Made by a program: the position numbers and the translations under genes. This document shows, one piece after another, positions 5,324 through 15,431 of a DNA stretch of 16,279 nucleotides. The stretch is from an uncultured Actinomycetes bacterium (GTDB taxonomy: Bacteria > Actinomycetota > CALGFH01): NCBI GenBank assembly GCA_937881255.1, contig CALGFH010000054.1, positions 1-16,279 of the forward strand, read 5' to 3'. The notes under the pieces were generated by a model that made no database searches, was not told the origin of the DNA, and saw only the letters and a list, made by a program, of their open reading frames with translations. The number at the start of each line of letters is the position of its first letter. Position 1 is the first letter of the stretch.

Positions 5324-7528
5324 TCAGGAACGCACCAGCAGGGCGTGGGGCAGGGTGGCGAGGAGCCGGTCGGCCGGGGTGGGGCCGCCGCCGGGGTGGT
5401 CGGCGCCGGAGAGGACGTCGTGCCAGGGTCCGGCGGGGAGGTCGATCTCTCCCTCTGCCCCACCGGTGGTGAGGCGGGTGGCGACCACCGCCAGGCGGTC
5501 GTTGCCGCGGGTGAAGGCGACCAGGTGGTGGGGGGCGGCGAGGGGGCGGTAGCCGGTGAACAGGTCGGGGTGGTCGCGGCGGAGGCGGAGGGTGGTGCGG
5601 GTGACCTGGAACTTGAGGGAGGTGTCGGGCGTGAAGGGGACGGGGTGGCGGTTGTCGGGGTCGACCAGGACCAGCTGCTCGGTCTCGGTGCCCTGGTAGG
5701 TGTCGGGGACGCCGGGGCTGGTGAGGCGGAGGAGGGCCAGGGCGGCGGCCTTGACCCGGCCGGCGGGGGCGATCTCGGCGACCAGGGCTTCGAGCTCGGC
5801 CAGGAGCCGCGGGTCGGCGTAGGCGCGGGCGACCAGGGCGGCCAGGGACCGCTCGTAGGCCGGGTCGGGGTCGGTCCAGGTGGTGTGGAGGCCGGCCTCG
5901 CGGACGGCCTTCTCCATGTAGGCGAGGCAGCGGGGCTGGGAGAGGGGCCAGGCGCCGGCCATGGTCTGCCAGAGCAGGAGGGCGTCGGCCGGGTCGACCC
6001 CGGCGCCGAGGCGGGTCGTCCAGCGGGCGGCCAGGGGCCACCAGCGGGTGGGGCGCTCGCTGAGCACGGCCAGGCGGGCGCGGACGTCCTCGCCCCGCTT
6101 GGTGTCGTGGGTCGAGGTGGCGAGCATGCTCCTGGGCCAGCGGGCCTCGCGCTCGGCGTTGGCCTGGTGGAGCTCGGCCACCGGGCGGCCGAAGACGGCC
6201 AGGTTGCCGCCGACCTCGTTGCGGGCGACCAGGCGGGTGTCGCGGTACAGGGCGGTGTCCTCCACCCCCTTGGCCATGGCCGGGCCGCTGAGCTGCTGGA
6301 ACCGCCGGACGGCCTCCGGCGCCGGGGCCTCGAGGGTCAGGGCCGCGACCAGGCGGTCGAGCGCCACCGCCCCGTCCGCCTCCAGGGCCGGGCGGGCCGC
6401 GGCGGCCGCCTCCCCGACCACCTTGCGGTCGGTGCCGGAGATCACGTCGGTCACATAGGTCCGGTAGACGGGCAGGCGGGCCGCCAGCTCCACGACCGCG
6501 GCCCGGTTGGCGGCCTGGTCGCCGGGCAGGTGCCTGGCCACGCCGGCGACCTCGGCGCCGAAGTCGCGCACCAGCCGCTCCCGCTTGCAGGCCAGGGCGA
6601 CGGCCGCCGGGTCGGGGTCGTCGCCGGTGAGGTCGCGGTAGCCGTCGGCGAAGGCCCCGGCGGCCGCCTGGTCGACCAGCACCCCGTCGGCCACGGCCAG
6701 GAACTCGTACCCGGTGGTGCCGGCGACCGGCCAGGCGGGCAGCCGCTCGCCGTCCTCGAGGATCTTCTCCACGACCACGAACGGCACCGCGGCGGCCAGC
6801 CGCCGGAGGTAGGCGGCCGGGTCGGCCAGGCCGTCGATGTGGTCGACCCGGATCCCGTCGACCAGGCCGTCGGCGACCAGCCGGAGGATGGTCGCGTGCG
6901 TCAGCCGGTACACCTCGGGGTCCTCCTGGCGGACCCCGATGAGCTCGTTGACGGTGAAGAAGCGGCGGTAGTTGAGGTCGACCGCGGCCCGGCGCCACTC
7001 GACCAGCTCGTAGTGCTGCTGCTCCAGCCGGTCGGTGCCGGGGGCCATGGGGAAGCGGTGCTCGTGGTAGGTGACCCAGCCGTCGCCCACCTCGACCTGG
7101 TCGGCGACCTGCTCGAGGGGGCCGCCGAGGACCGGCAGGCGGACCCGGCCGCCGCCGGCCTCCCAGTCGATGTCGAACACCCGCGCCGCCTCGGCGCCCG
7201 GGCCGCCCCGGAGCGTCTCGACCCACCAGGGGCTCTCGATCGAGGTCGTCATGTGGTTGGGGACCAGGTCGACGACCAGGCCCATGCCGTGGTCCCGGAG
7301 CGCGGCCACCAGCTCGCCCAGGCCGGCCTCGCCGCCCAGCTCGGGGCTGACCTGGGTCGGGTCGACCACGTCGTAGCCGTGGGCCGAGCCGCTCCGGGCC
7401 CGCAGGATGGGCGAGGTGTAGAGGTGGGAGACGCCCAGGTCGGCCAGATACGGCACGGCCGCCCGGGCGGTCGCGAAGCCGAACGCCCCGGACAGCTGCA
7501 CCCGGTAGGTGGATTGGTAGCCTGCCAT
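5324..7528 (-). CDS. treY: Maltooligosyl trehalose synthase, GH13_26
   Basis: The 734-residue protein rearranges the reducing-end alpha-1,4 bond of maltooligosaccharides into an alpha,alpha-1,1 bond, giving maltooligosyl trehalose in the cytoplasm. The N-terminus STYRVQLSGAFGF and YLADLGVSHLYTSPILRARSGSAHGYDVVDP (in parts: LGVSHLYTSPIL, GSAHGYDVVDP) are characteristic of TreY. GH13 regions are GLVVDLVPNH, DGIRVDHIDGL (nucleophile Asp229), FVVVEKILEDGERLP (acid/base Glu254) and STHDTKRGED (Asp475). The ATG at 7528 is preferred over an in-frame GTG at 7537 that touches the -10 box; the latter would add three residues. Head-to-head with the amidase, 28 bp apart. TreZ, which normally hydrolyses its product, is not in the window. 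GlgX/TreX and MalQ here could supply linear substrates. Confidence 0.96.
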   Translation of the reverse strand: MAGYQSTYRVQLSGAFGFATARAAVPYLADLGVSHLYTSPILRARSGSAHGYDVVDPTQVSPELGGEAGLGELVAALRDHGMGLVVDLVPNHMTTSIESPWWVETLRGGPGAEAARVFDIDWEAGGGRVRLPVLGGPLEQVADQVEVGDGWVTYHEHRFPMAPGTDRLEQQHYELVEWRRAAVDLNYRRFFTVNELIGVRQEDPEVYRLTHATILRLVADGLVDGIRVDHIDGLADPAAYLRRLAAAVPFVVVEKILEDGERLPAWPVAGTTGYEFLAVADGVLVDQAAAGAFADGYRDLTGDDPDPAAVALACKRERLVRDFGAEVAGVARHLPGDQAANRAAVVELAARLPVYRTYVTDVISGTDRKVVGEAAAAARPALEADGAVALDRLVAALTLEAPAPEAVRRFQQLSGPAMAKGVEDTALYRDTRLVARNEVGGNLAVFGRPVAELHQANAEREARWPRSMLATSTHDTKRGEDVRARLAVLSERPTRWWPLAARWTTRLGAGVDPADALLLWQTMAGAWPLSQPRCLAYMEKAVREAGLHTTWTDPDPAYERSLAALVARAYADPRLLAELEALVAEIAPAGRVKAAALALLRLTSPGVPDTYQGTETEQLVLVDPDNRHPVPFTPDTSLKFQVTRTTLRLRRDHPDLFTGYRPLAAPHHLVAFTRGNDRLAVVATRLTTGGAEGEIDLPAGPWHDVLSGADHPGGGPTPADRLLATLPHALLVRS
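7515..7523 (+). promoter_or_regulatory. Candidate extended -10 (TGG-TAGCCT) for the amidase gene
   Basis: TGGTAGCCT fits the extended -10 pattern TGN-TANNNT and overlaps the 5' end of treY on the opposite strand. It would give a leader of roughly 27 bases carrying the strong GGGAGG at 7546-7551. No convincing -35 is seen. Motif and position are the only support. Confidence 0.3.
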
Positions 7529-7537
7529 CGACGGCAC

Positions 7538-7543
7538 AGCCTA
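7538..7543 (-). promoter_or_regulatory. -10 element TAGGCT for treY, leaderless-type
   Basis: On the minus strand TAGGCT is followed by nine bases and the treY ATG at 7528, the same gap as at glgP. No Shine-Dalgarno precedes that ATG. The GTG at 7537 adjoins the box and so would lie upstream of the transcript start. Confidence 0.45.
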
Positions 7544-7545
7544 TC

Positions 7546-7551
7546 GGGAGG
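7546..7551 (+). promoter_or_regulatory. Strong ribosome binding site GGGAGG before the amidase
   Basis: GGGAGG lies five bases before the ATG at 7557 and fixes that start. It contrasts with most other starts in the window, which lack such a site. Confidence 0.75.
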
Positions 7552-7556
7552 TCGCC

Positions 7557-8936
7557 ATGGCCGGGCGCTGGGTGGGACAGACGGCGGTGGGGATCGCGGC
7601 CGCGGTCCGGGCCGGGCAGGCATCGCCCTCCGAGGTGCTGGAGGAGCACCTGGAGCGGATCGCCGCTCTCGACGGCCGGCTGGGGGCGTTCCGGCTGCTC
7701 AGGACCGAGCAGGTCAGGGCCGAGGCGCGGGCCCTGGAGGAGCGGGGCGACCTGGCCGGGCTGCCGCTGGCCGGGGTGCCGGTGGCCATCAAGGACAACG
7801 TCGACCTGGCCGGGGTGCCGACCCGCAACGGCTCGGCCGCGACCAGCGACGAGCCGGCGGCGGCCGACGCCGAGCTGGTCCGCCGGCTCCGCGAGGCCGG
7901 CGCGCTGCTGGTCGGCAAGACCAACGTGCCCGAGCTCTGCCTGTGGCCGTTCAACGAGAGCGAGGCCTTCGGGGACTCGCGCAACCCCTGGAGCCTCGAC
8001 CACACCCCAGGCGGGTCCTCGGGCGGCAGCGCCGCCGCGGTGGCCTCGGCGATGGTCCCGATCGGCCTGGCCACCGACGGCGGCGGCTCGATCCGCATGC
8101 CCGCCTCCAACTGCGGGCTGGTCGGCATCAAGCCCGGGCCGGGCGTGGTCCCCTTCCCCCCCGGCGGCGTCTCGACCTGGTCGGGGATGAGCGAGTTCGG
8201 GCCGCTGGCCACCACCGTGGCCGACCTCGGGCTGGCCCTGGACGTGCTGGCCTCCACCGGGACCTACCGGGCGGTGGCCCCGCCCGACCGGCCGCTGCGG
8301 GTCGGGTACAGCGCCAAGCCGGGGGCGGCCGGGGTCAAGGTCCATCCCGAGGTGCGGGCGGCCATGGAGGCCGTCGCCCGGGTCCTGGCCGACGCCGGCC
8401 ACCGGGTCGAGGCGGCCGACCCGCCCTGGCGCAACGGCGACGCCGCCTCGTTCCTCCAGCGGGTCTTCTACGGCTGCGCCGAGGACACCGACGGCCTGCC
8501 CTGGGAGGCCCTTGAGGACCGCACCCGGGCCGAGGCCAGGGTGGGCCGGCTGCTGCGCCGGGCCCGGCCGGCCCCCACCGGCCCGCCGGAGCGGGTCGTG
8601 GCCCGCTACCGGGCCTGGTTCGAGGACCACGACGTCCTGCTCAGCCCGACCCTGGCCACACCCCCGCTGCGGGTCGGGGCCTACCGGGGCAAGGGCCTGG
8701 CCCGGACCCTGCTCGGCATGACCCGCTACATGCCGTACTGCCCGCCGCTCAACCTGGTCGGGTTCCCGGCCGCCTCGGTCCCGGCCACCACCTCGGCCGA
8801 GGGCCTGCCCCTTGGCGTCCAGCTGGCCGCCGCCCCCGGCGGCGAGGCCCTGCTGCTGTCGGTGGCCCGCCAGCTCGAGACCCTCCGCCCCTGGCCCCGC
8901 CACGCCCCGCTGGACCCGGTGGCCGCGCCCTCCTGA
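7557..8936 (+). CDS. Amidase signature family amidohydrolase
   Basis: The 459-residue protein belongs to the Ser-cisSer-Lys amidases, which hydrolyse carboxamides to acid and ammonia or amine. Lys79 lies in GVPVAIKDNVDLAGVPTRNGS (in parts: GVPVAIKDN, GVPTRNGS). The cis-serine is Ser154 in TPGGSSGGSAAAVAS, and the nucleophile is Ser178 in TDGGGSIRMPASNCGLVGIKP (in parts: DGGGSIRMPAS, CGLVGIKP); the 24-residue spacing of the two serines matches fatty-acid amide hydrolase. It could be called GatA by similarity alone, but no gatB or gatC is adjacent, and the Cys/Trp-containing ELCLWPFNESE stretch is not a GatA hallmark, so a catabolic or detoxifying amidase is more likely. Substrate unknown. No signal peptide. 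The downstream MFS gene starts 22 bp later, so the two may share a transcript. Confidence 0.93.
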   Translation: MAGRWVGQTAVGIAAAVRAGQASPSEVLEEHLERIAALDGRLGAFRLLRTEQVRAEARALEERGDLAGLPLAGVPVAIKDNVDLAGVPTRNGSAATSDEPAAADAELVRRLREAGALLVGKTNVPELCLWPFNESEAFGDSRNPWSLDHTPGGSSGGSAAAVASAMVPIGLATDGGGSIRMPASNCGLVGIKPGPGVVPFPPGGVSTWSGMSEFGPLATTVADLGLALDVLASTGTYRAVAPPDRPLRVGYSAKPGAAGVKVHPEVRAAMEAVARVLADAGHRVEAADPPWRNGDAASFLQRVFYGCAEDTDGLPWEALEDRTRAEARVGRLLRRARPAPTGPPERVVARYRAWFEDHDVLLSPTLATPPLRVGAYRGKGLARTLLGMTRYMPYCPPLNLVGFPAASVPATTSAEGLPLGVQLAAAPGGEALLLSVARQLETLRPWPRHAPLDPVAAPS

Positions 8937-8946
8937 GGCCGGCTGC

Positions 8947-8952
8947 CAGAAT
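8947..8952 (+). promoter_or_regulatory. Weak -10-like CAGAAT before the MFS gene
   Basis: CAGAAT differs from TANNNT at its first base and ends six bases before the ATG at 8959. No Shine-Dalgarno is present in the 22-bp gap after the amidase. Either a leaderless start or translation by read-through from the amidase would fit. Confidence 0.25.
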
Positions 8953-8958
8953 GGCGCC

Positions 8959-10221
8959 ATGACCCCGGAGCCAACGCGCCGTCGGAGCTGGCTGCTGTCG
9001 GGCGACTTCGGCCGCTTCTGGCTGGGCCAGACGATCTCCAACCTGGGCAGCTCCTTCACGATGTTCGCGCTGCCCCTGCTGGTGTTCAACCTGACCGGCT
9101 CGCCGATCAACCTGGGCATCACCACCGCGGCCGAGTTCGTCCCCTACCTGCTCTTCGGGCTGGTCATCGGGGCCTGGGTGGACCGGGTGGACCGCCGGCG
9201 CCTGATGATCGCCACCGACCTGGCCCGGGCGGCGGTGATCGCCACCATCCCCCTGCTGGACGCGTTCGACGCCCTGTCGGTCGGCTGGATCTACGCCGTC
9301 GCCTTCGCCAGCGCCACCCTGACGATCGCCTTCGACGCGGCCGAGTTCGCCGCCATCCCCAGCCTGGTCCCCTCGGGCGACGACCTGGTCACCGCCAACG
9401 GCCGTGTCCAGGCCAGCTACTCGACGGCCCAGATCGCCGGGCCGCTGCTGGCCGGCCTGCTCGTCGCCGTGGCCCCGGTGCAGCAGGTCCTGCTGGTCGA
9501 CGCGGCCTCGTTCCTGGTCTCGGCCGGCGCCCTGGCCATGATCGGCCGGGCCTTCAACGCCCCGCGGGAGGAGGGCCCGCGGCGGGCCATCCGCAAGGAC
9601 ATCGCCGACGGCCTGCGCTATGTCCTCGGCCACCCCGTGCTGCGCAACATCTCGGCCATGATGGCCCTCATCAACCTGGTCGGCGCCACCGTCTACGCGC
9701 AGCTGGTGGTGTTCGCCAAGCGCCAGCTCGACGCCAGCGACAGCCAGGTGGCCCTGCTGTACGCGGCCGGCAGCGCCGGTGTGGTGCTGCTGTCGCTGGC
9801 CGCCGGGCCGCTGCGGCGGCGGCTGTCGTTCAGCGTCGCCGCCCTCGGCGCCCTGGCCCTCGACGGGCTGCTCACGGTCGTCCTGGCCGCCACCCGCTGG
9901 TACTGGGCGGCGCTGGTCCTGTGGGCGGCCATCTCCGGGCTCGGCATCTTCTTCAACATCAACACGGGCAGCCTGCGCCAGCAGATCGTCCCCAACCACC
10001 TGCTCGGCCGGGTCATCAGCATCGCCGGCGTGCTCGCCTGGTCGGCCATCCCGGTCGGCGCCCTGGCCGGCGGCTGGGCGGTGGAGCGCTCGGGCAGCGT
10101 GGCCCTCGTCTACGGCGTCATCGGGGCCCTGGTCGCCCTGCTGGCCATCGCCTTCTCCTTCGGCCCGCTCGGCCACGCCGACCGCTACCTGCCGGCCGGC
10201 CAGGACGCTCAGCGCTCGTAG
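8959..10221 (+). CDS. MFS transporter, MFS_3 / enterobactin-exporter-like
   Basis: The 420-residue integral membrane protein has about ten to twelve hydrophobic segments. The N-terminal pattern FWLGQTISNLGSSFTMFALPLLVFNLTGS (in parts: FWLGQTISNLGSSF, PLLVFNLTGS, 20-48) is typical of the MFS_3 group. The loop 2-3 motif is GAWVDRVDRRRLM (71-83). IPSLVPSGDDLVTANG and QIAGPLLAGLLV follow in the first half. The second half has RQQIVPNHLLGRVISI, also characteristic. Such proteins export small molecules by proton antiport, for example siderophores or macrolides, but the cargo is unknown here. The ATG at 8959 is chosen because the family pattern begins about 20 residues later and the frame upstream is amidase sequence in another reading. 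Its 3' end overlaps the convergent lipoprotein gene by 13 bp. Confidence 0.93.
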   Translation: MTPEPTRRRSWLLSGDFGRFWLGQTISNLGSSFTMFALPLLVFNLTGSPINLGITTAAEFVPYLLFGLVIGAWVDRVDRRRLMIATDLARAAVIATIPLLDAFDALSVGWIYAVAFASATLTIAFDAAEFAAIPSLVPSGDDLVTANGRVQASYSTAQIAGPLLAGLLVAVAPVQQVLLVDAASFLVSAGALAMIGRAFNAPREEGPRRAIRKDIADGLRYVLGHPVLRNISAMMALINLVGATVYAQLVVFAKRQLDASDSQVALLYAAGSAGVVLLSLAAGPLRRRLSFSVAALGALALDGLLTVVLAATRWYWAALVLWAAISGLGIFFNINTGSLRQQIVPNHLLGRVISIAGVLAWSAIPVGALAGGWAVERSGSVALVYGVIGALVALLAIAFSFGPLGHADRYLPAGQDAQRS

Positions 10222-11185
10222 GCGCCGGCGGGGACGAAGTAGACGTCGCGGTTCTCGGCCAGCAGGTTGAGGTCGAGGCTGTCGTAGCCGAAGGCCACGC
10301 CCTCGACGTTGGCCGCGCCGGCGCCGGGGCCGGCCAGCTGCACGGTCCAGGCCGGGGGGCGGCTGATCAGGTCGGCCACCAGGGCGGCGCCCTCGAGGGA
10401 CGGGTCGGCGGCCTGGTAGACGTAGAGCACGGTGTGGGTGTCCACGGCCAGGCGGCTGCCGTCGGTGGACAGGTCGGCGCCCGACAGGTTGGCCACCCCG
10501 CCGGCCAGGACGCCGACCTTCTCCAGGGTGACGGCGGCGTCGGGGTCGAGGCTGGGGAACCGGTACAGGGTCGACTGCTCGGCCTTGTCGATCAGGTAGG
10601 GGACGTCGCCGGCCAGGAACATCGCCTCGGCGTTGCGGCCGGCGCAGCCCGAGGGCGGGTCGGGGAACCGGTAGCGGTAGGTGGCCAGCAGCTCGGCCGG
10701 GCCGCTGGCCGCCGGGTCGGGCTCACGGACCTTGAGCAGGGCGGTGTCGGCGCGGTCGCACTCGTTGTTGCCGATGTCGGCGATCCAGAGGTTGCCCTGG
10801 CTGTCCCGGCCGATGTCCTCCCAGTCCTTGGCCGGGACGGGCATGGGGACCGCCTTGAAGGCCCCGCCGGCCACCTTGCCGACCTTGCCGTCGGTCACCT
10901 TGTAGGCGTAGAGGGCGTTCTGGGGCCGGCCCGGGCGGTCCTGGCCGCCCCGGTCCCGGATCGCCCAGAACACCCCCGGGTAGCGCTGCGAGGCGACGAT
11001 CCCCGACCCACCGCCCGCGGCGAACGCCTGCTCCTGGACCTCGACCCCGGGGTCGGGCCCGGCCCCGCCGCCGCCACCGCCCCCGGTCGGCGGCGAGGTC
11101 GGAGTGGTCGGGGGGACCTCCCCACCGCCGCACCCCGCCACCACCAGCAGCACCACGAGGACGGCCAGCCGCCGCAGGCGCGCGC

Positions 11186-11189
<4 letters not shown>
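10209..11189 (-). CDS. Predicted lipoprotein with beta-propeller-like repeats
   Basis: The 326-residue protein has a lipoprotein signal peptide: RLRR, a hydrophobic core, and the lipobox VVAGC with Cys20. A Thr/Pro/Gly-rich linker follows to about 48, including GGGGGGGAG. The rest is a series of short beta-strand-like segments with acidic motifs, DWEDIG (122-127), WIADIGNN (135-142), RNAEAMF (185-191) and NVEGVAF (294-300). This style is seen in actinobacterial propeller-like extracellular proteins of unknown function. Cys144 and Cys182 could pair outside the cell. The protein would be anchored to the outer face of the membrane. Its ATG overlaps the glgX stop in ATGA, implying translational coupling, although GlgX is cytoplasmic. 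I do not assign an enzymatic activity. The 3' end overlaps the MFS gene by 13 bp. Confidence 0.85.
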
Positions 11190-13321
<2,132 letters not shown>

Positions 13322-13360
13322 CGGCTCGTGGGCAATGACATGGTTGGCGTCAGTGTGCCG

Positions 13361-13366
13361 TAACCT
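13361..13366 (+). promoter_or_regulatory. -10 element TAACCT for malQ, leaderless-type
   Basis: TAACCT fits TANNNT and ends exactly six bases before the ATG at 13373, placing the expected transcript start on the A of the start codon. No Shine-Dalgarno lies between. ATGACA at 13335-13340 resembles a -35 but its 20-bp spacer is too long. This is the clearest leaderless-type start in the window. Confidence 0.5.
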
Positions 13367-13372
13367 CCGGAC

Positions 13373-15334
13373 ATGATGCTCGAAGAGCTCCGCCGGGCCG
13401 CCGAGGCCCGCGGGATCGCCACCACCTTCACCGATGCCACCGGGCGGCGCCATGAGGTCCCGGAGGCGACCCTGGAGGCGGTGCTGGAGGCGATGGGCCC
13501 GGCCCCGGCCGCGGCGGCCTGGCCGCCGGTGGTGGTCGCCCGGGCCGGCCAGCCGGCCACGTGGAGCCCGCCGGAGGGGGAGCCGGCCACCCTGGTGCTG
13601 GAGTCGGGCCAGGAGCGGCCGCTGCCGGCCGAGCTGCCCGGCGACCTGCCCACGGGCCGGCACCGGGTCGAGGGCCGGACCGGCGCCACCACCCTGGTGG
13701 TCGCGCCCGGGCGCTGCCACCTGCCGGCCGGCCTGGAGGCCGGGGGGCGCGCCTGGGGCTGGGCGGCCCAGCTGTACGCGGTCCGCTCGCGGGCCAGCTG
13801 GGGCATCGGGGACCTGGGCGACCTGGCCGGGCTGCTGACGGCCACGGCGCCCCTGGGGGCGGGGTTCGCCCTGCTCAACCCGCTGCACGCCGCCATGCCG
13901 ACCGAGCCGAGCCCCTACAACCCCTCCAGCCGGGTGTTCCGCAACCCGCTGTACCTGCGCATCGAGGACGTGCCCGAGCTGGCCGCCCTCGACCCCGGCG
14001 ACCGGGCCCGGGTCGAGCGCCTGGCCGGGGCCGGCCGCGGCCTGCTCGACCAGGACCGGATCGACCGGCCGGCCGTCTACCGATTGAAGGATATGGCCCT
14101 GCGGCTGGCCCACGGCGTGCTCGGCCGGGCCCCCGGGCGCCGGGACGGGCTGGCCGCCTACCGGGCCGCCACCCCGAACCTGGAGCGGTTCGCCACCTTC
14201 TGCGCCCTCCAGCACGTCCACGGCCAGGACTGGCGGGCCTGGCCGGCCGGCTACCGCCATCCCGGCCGGCCCGAGGTGGTGGCGTTCGGCGACCAGCACC
14301 ACCAGGAGGTCGCCTACCACGCCTGGCTCCAGTGGCTGATCGAGGAGCAGCTGGCCGCCGCCGGGGCCGCCGCCCCAGGGCAGCTCGGGGTCATCAACGA
14401 CCTGGCCATCGGGTTCGCCCCCGACGGGTTCGACGCCTGGACGTTCCAGGACGAGCTGGCCGGCGGCATGTCGGTCGGGGCCCCGCCCGACCCGCTCGGC
14501 CCCTACGGCCAGGACTGGGGCCTGCCGGCGTTCGTGCCCGACCGGCTGGCCGCCGGCGGCTACGGCCCGTTCGCCCAGACCATCCGGGCCGGCATGGCCC
14601 ACGCCGCCGGCCTGCGCATCGACCACGTGATGGGGCTGTTCCGGCTGTTCTGGATCCCCCATGGGGCCGAACCGGCCCAGGGCACCTATGTCCGCTACCC
14701 GGCCGACGACCTGCTCGGGATCCTGGCCCTGGAGAGCGCGGCCGCCGAGGCCCTGGTCGTGGGCGAGGACCTGGGCACGGTCGAGCCCGGGGTGCGGGAG
14801 CGCCTGGCCGCCGAGGGCGTGCTCTCCTACCGGCTGGCCTGGTTCGAGCACGACCCCGGCGGGGGCCGCCGGCGGGCCGCCGGCTACCCCCGGCTGGCCC
14901 TGGCCGCCACCACCACCCACGACCTGCCCACCGTGGCCGGGTTCTTCAGCGGCACCGACCTGGACCACCTCCGCGACATCGGGGTCGCCACCCCGGACGG
15001 GGCCGAGCAGGCCGACCAGCAGGCCCAGCGCGAGAGCCTGTGCCGGCTGCTGGAGGACGAAGGCCTGCTGGCCCCGGGCGAGCGGTCGGTCCCGGCGATC
15101 GTGGCCGCCCTCTACGGCTTCCTCACCCGGACCCCCTCCATGCTGGTCGCGGCCACCCTGGAGGACGCGGTCGAGGCCCACGACCGGCCCAACGTGCCCG
15201 GCACCATCGACCAGCGCCCGAACTGGTCGCTGCCGCTGCCCGTCCCGCTCGACGAGCTGGCCGCCGACCCCCGGGTCCGGCGGCTGGCCGGGATCCTCTC
15301 CGAGGGGACGGCGCAGGCATCGCCCCGAAGCTGA
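13373..15334 (+). CDS. malQ: 4-alpha-glucanotransferase (amylomaltase), GH77
   Basis: The 653-residue enzyme transfers alpha-1,4-glucan segments between maltooligosaccharides, releasing glucose, and acts in the cytoplasm. Residues 1-120 form an N-terminal extension common in actinobacterial MalQ; the barrel begins near SRASWGIGDLGDLAGLL. GH77 hallmarks follow: PSPYNPSSRVFRNPLYL, INDLAIGFAPDGFDAW, GPYGQDWGLP, LRIDHVMGLFRLFWIP (nucleophile Asp417), VVGEDLGTVEPGVRERL (acid/base Glu465) and TTTHDLPTVAGFFSG (Asp517). Two adjacent ATG codons open the gene (13373 and 13376); the first fits the -10 spacing best. The protein is shorter than the roughly 720-residue mycobacterial form but has all core motifs. 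Divergent from glgX, which supplies its linear substrates. Its products can feed GlgP and TreY. Confidence 0.96.
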   Translation: MMLEELRRAAEARGIATTFTDATGRRHEVPEATLEAVLEAMGPAPAAAAWPPVVVARAGQPATWSPPEGEPATLVLESGQERPLPAELPGDLPTGRHRVEGRTGATTLVVAPGRCHLPAGLEAGGRAWGWAAQLYAVRSRASWGIGDLGDLAGLLTATAPLGAGFALLNPLHAAMPTEPSPYNPSSRVFRNPLYLRIEDVPELAALDPGDRARVERLAGAGRGLLDQDRIDRPAVYRLKDMALRLAHGVLGRAPGRRDGLAAYRAATPNLERFATFCALQHVHGQDWRAWPAGYRHPGRPEVVAFGDQHHQEVAYHAWLQWLIEEQLAAAGAAAPGQLGVINDLAIGFAPDGFDAWTFQDELAGGMSVGAPPDPLGPYGQDWGLPAFVPDRLAAGGYGPFAQTIRAGMAHAAGLRIDHVMGLFRLFWIPHGAEPAQGTYVRYPADDLLGILALESAAAEALVVGEDLGTVEPGVRERLAAEGVLSYRLAWFEHDPGGGRRRAAGYPRLALAATTTHDLPTVAGFFSGTDLDHLRDIGVATPDGAEQADQQAQRESLCRLLEDEGLLAPGERSVPAIVAALYGFLTRTPSMLVAATLEDAVEAHDRPNVPGTIDQRPNWSLPLPVPLDELAADPRVRRLAGILSEGTAQASPRS

Positions 15335-15369
15335 GAGCAAGTCTTAGGGAATAGACGGCACGCGCAGGA

Positions 15370-15375
15370 TATGAT
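15370..15375 (+). promoter_or_regulatory. -10 element TATGAT for the ABC permease gene
   Basis: TATGAT lies in the 97-bp gap between malQ and the permease gene. The expected transcript start, near 15382, leaves a leader of about 50 bases. A -35 at the right distance is not obvious. The hexamer is identical to the one before glgP. Confidence 0.45.
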
Positions 15376-15376
15376 C

Positions 15377-15402
15377 ACCCGCGCACCTGCGACCTCGCGG
15401 GT
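15377..15402. repeat. Perfect inverted repeat in the permease leader
   Basis: ACCCGCG (15377-15383) and CGCGGGT (15396-15402) form a 7-bp perfect stem with a 12-base loop, starting directly after the -10 hexamer and spanning the expected transcript start. It could be an operator for a dimeric repressor, or a hairpin at the 5' end of the mRNA. The distance from the malQ stop and the absence of a T-run argue against a simple terminator. Confidence 0.4.
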
Positions 15403-15420
15403 CAGGCAGCGGCGCTCGGT

Positions 15421-15426
15421 GGGAGG
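15421..15426 (+). promoter_or_regulatory. Ribosome binding site GGGAGG before the permease GTG
   Basis: GGGAGG lies five bases before the GTG at 15432 and selects that codon as the start; no in-frame ATG precedes the conserved N-terminal helix. Confidence 0.7.
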
Positions 15427-15431
15427 GCCAC

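Noticed and set aside
5249..8515. Plus-strand open frame of over 1000 codons opposite treY and into the amidase frame shadow
   Set aside because: Low-complexity composition and no recognisable domain; explained by treY on the opposite strand and amidase in another frame.
7557..8936. Amidase as GatA, the Glu-tRNA amidotransferase subunit A
   Set aside because: No gatC or gatB is adjacent and the neighbourhood is unrelated. The signature motifs are shared by the whole family, so the specific name is not justified.
5007..9125. Minus-strand open frame of over 1300 codons across treY and the amidase
   Set aside because: Its Arg/Pro/Gly-rich translation is a shadow of treY in another frame and of the antisense amidase. 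Both real genes have intact catalytic motifs.
11047..11090. Gly-rich run in the lipoprotein as a possible PE_PGRS-type or repeat protein
   Set aside because: It is one short flexible linker between the lipidated Cys and the folded domain, without repeats.
13322..15340. In-frame upstream extension of glgX across malQ
   Set aside because: GlgX homology begins only at 13321 (PLGATWDGEGTNF near the N-terminus). The extension is antisense to malQ and has no family pattern.
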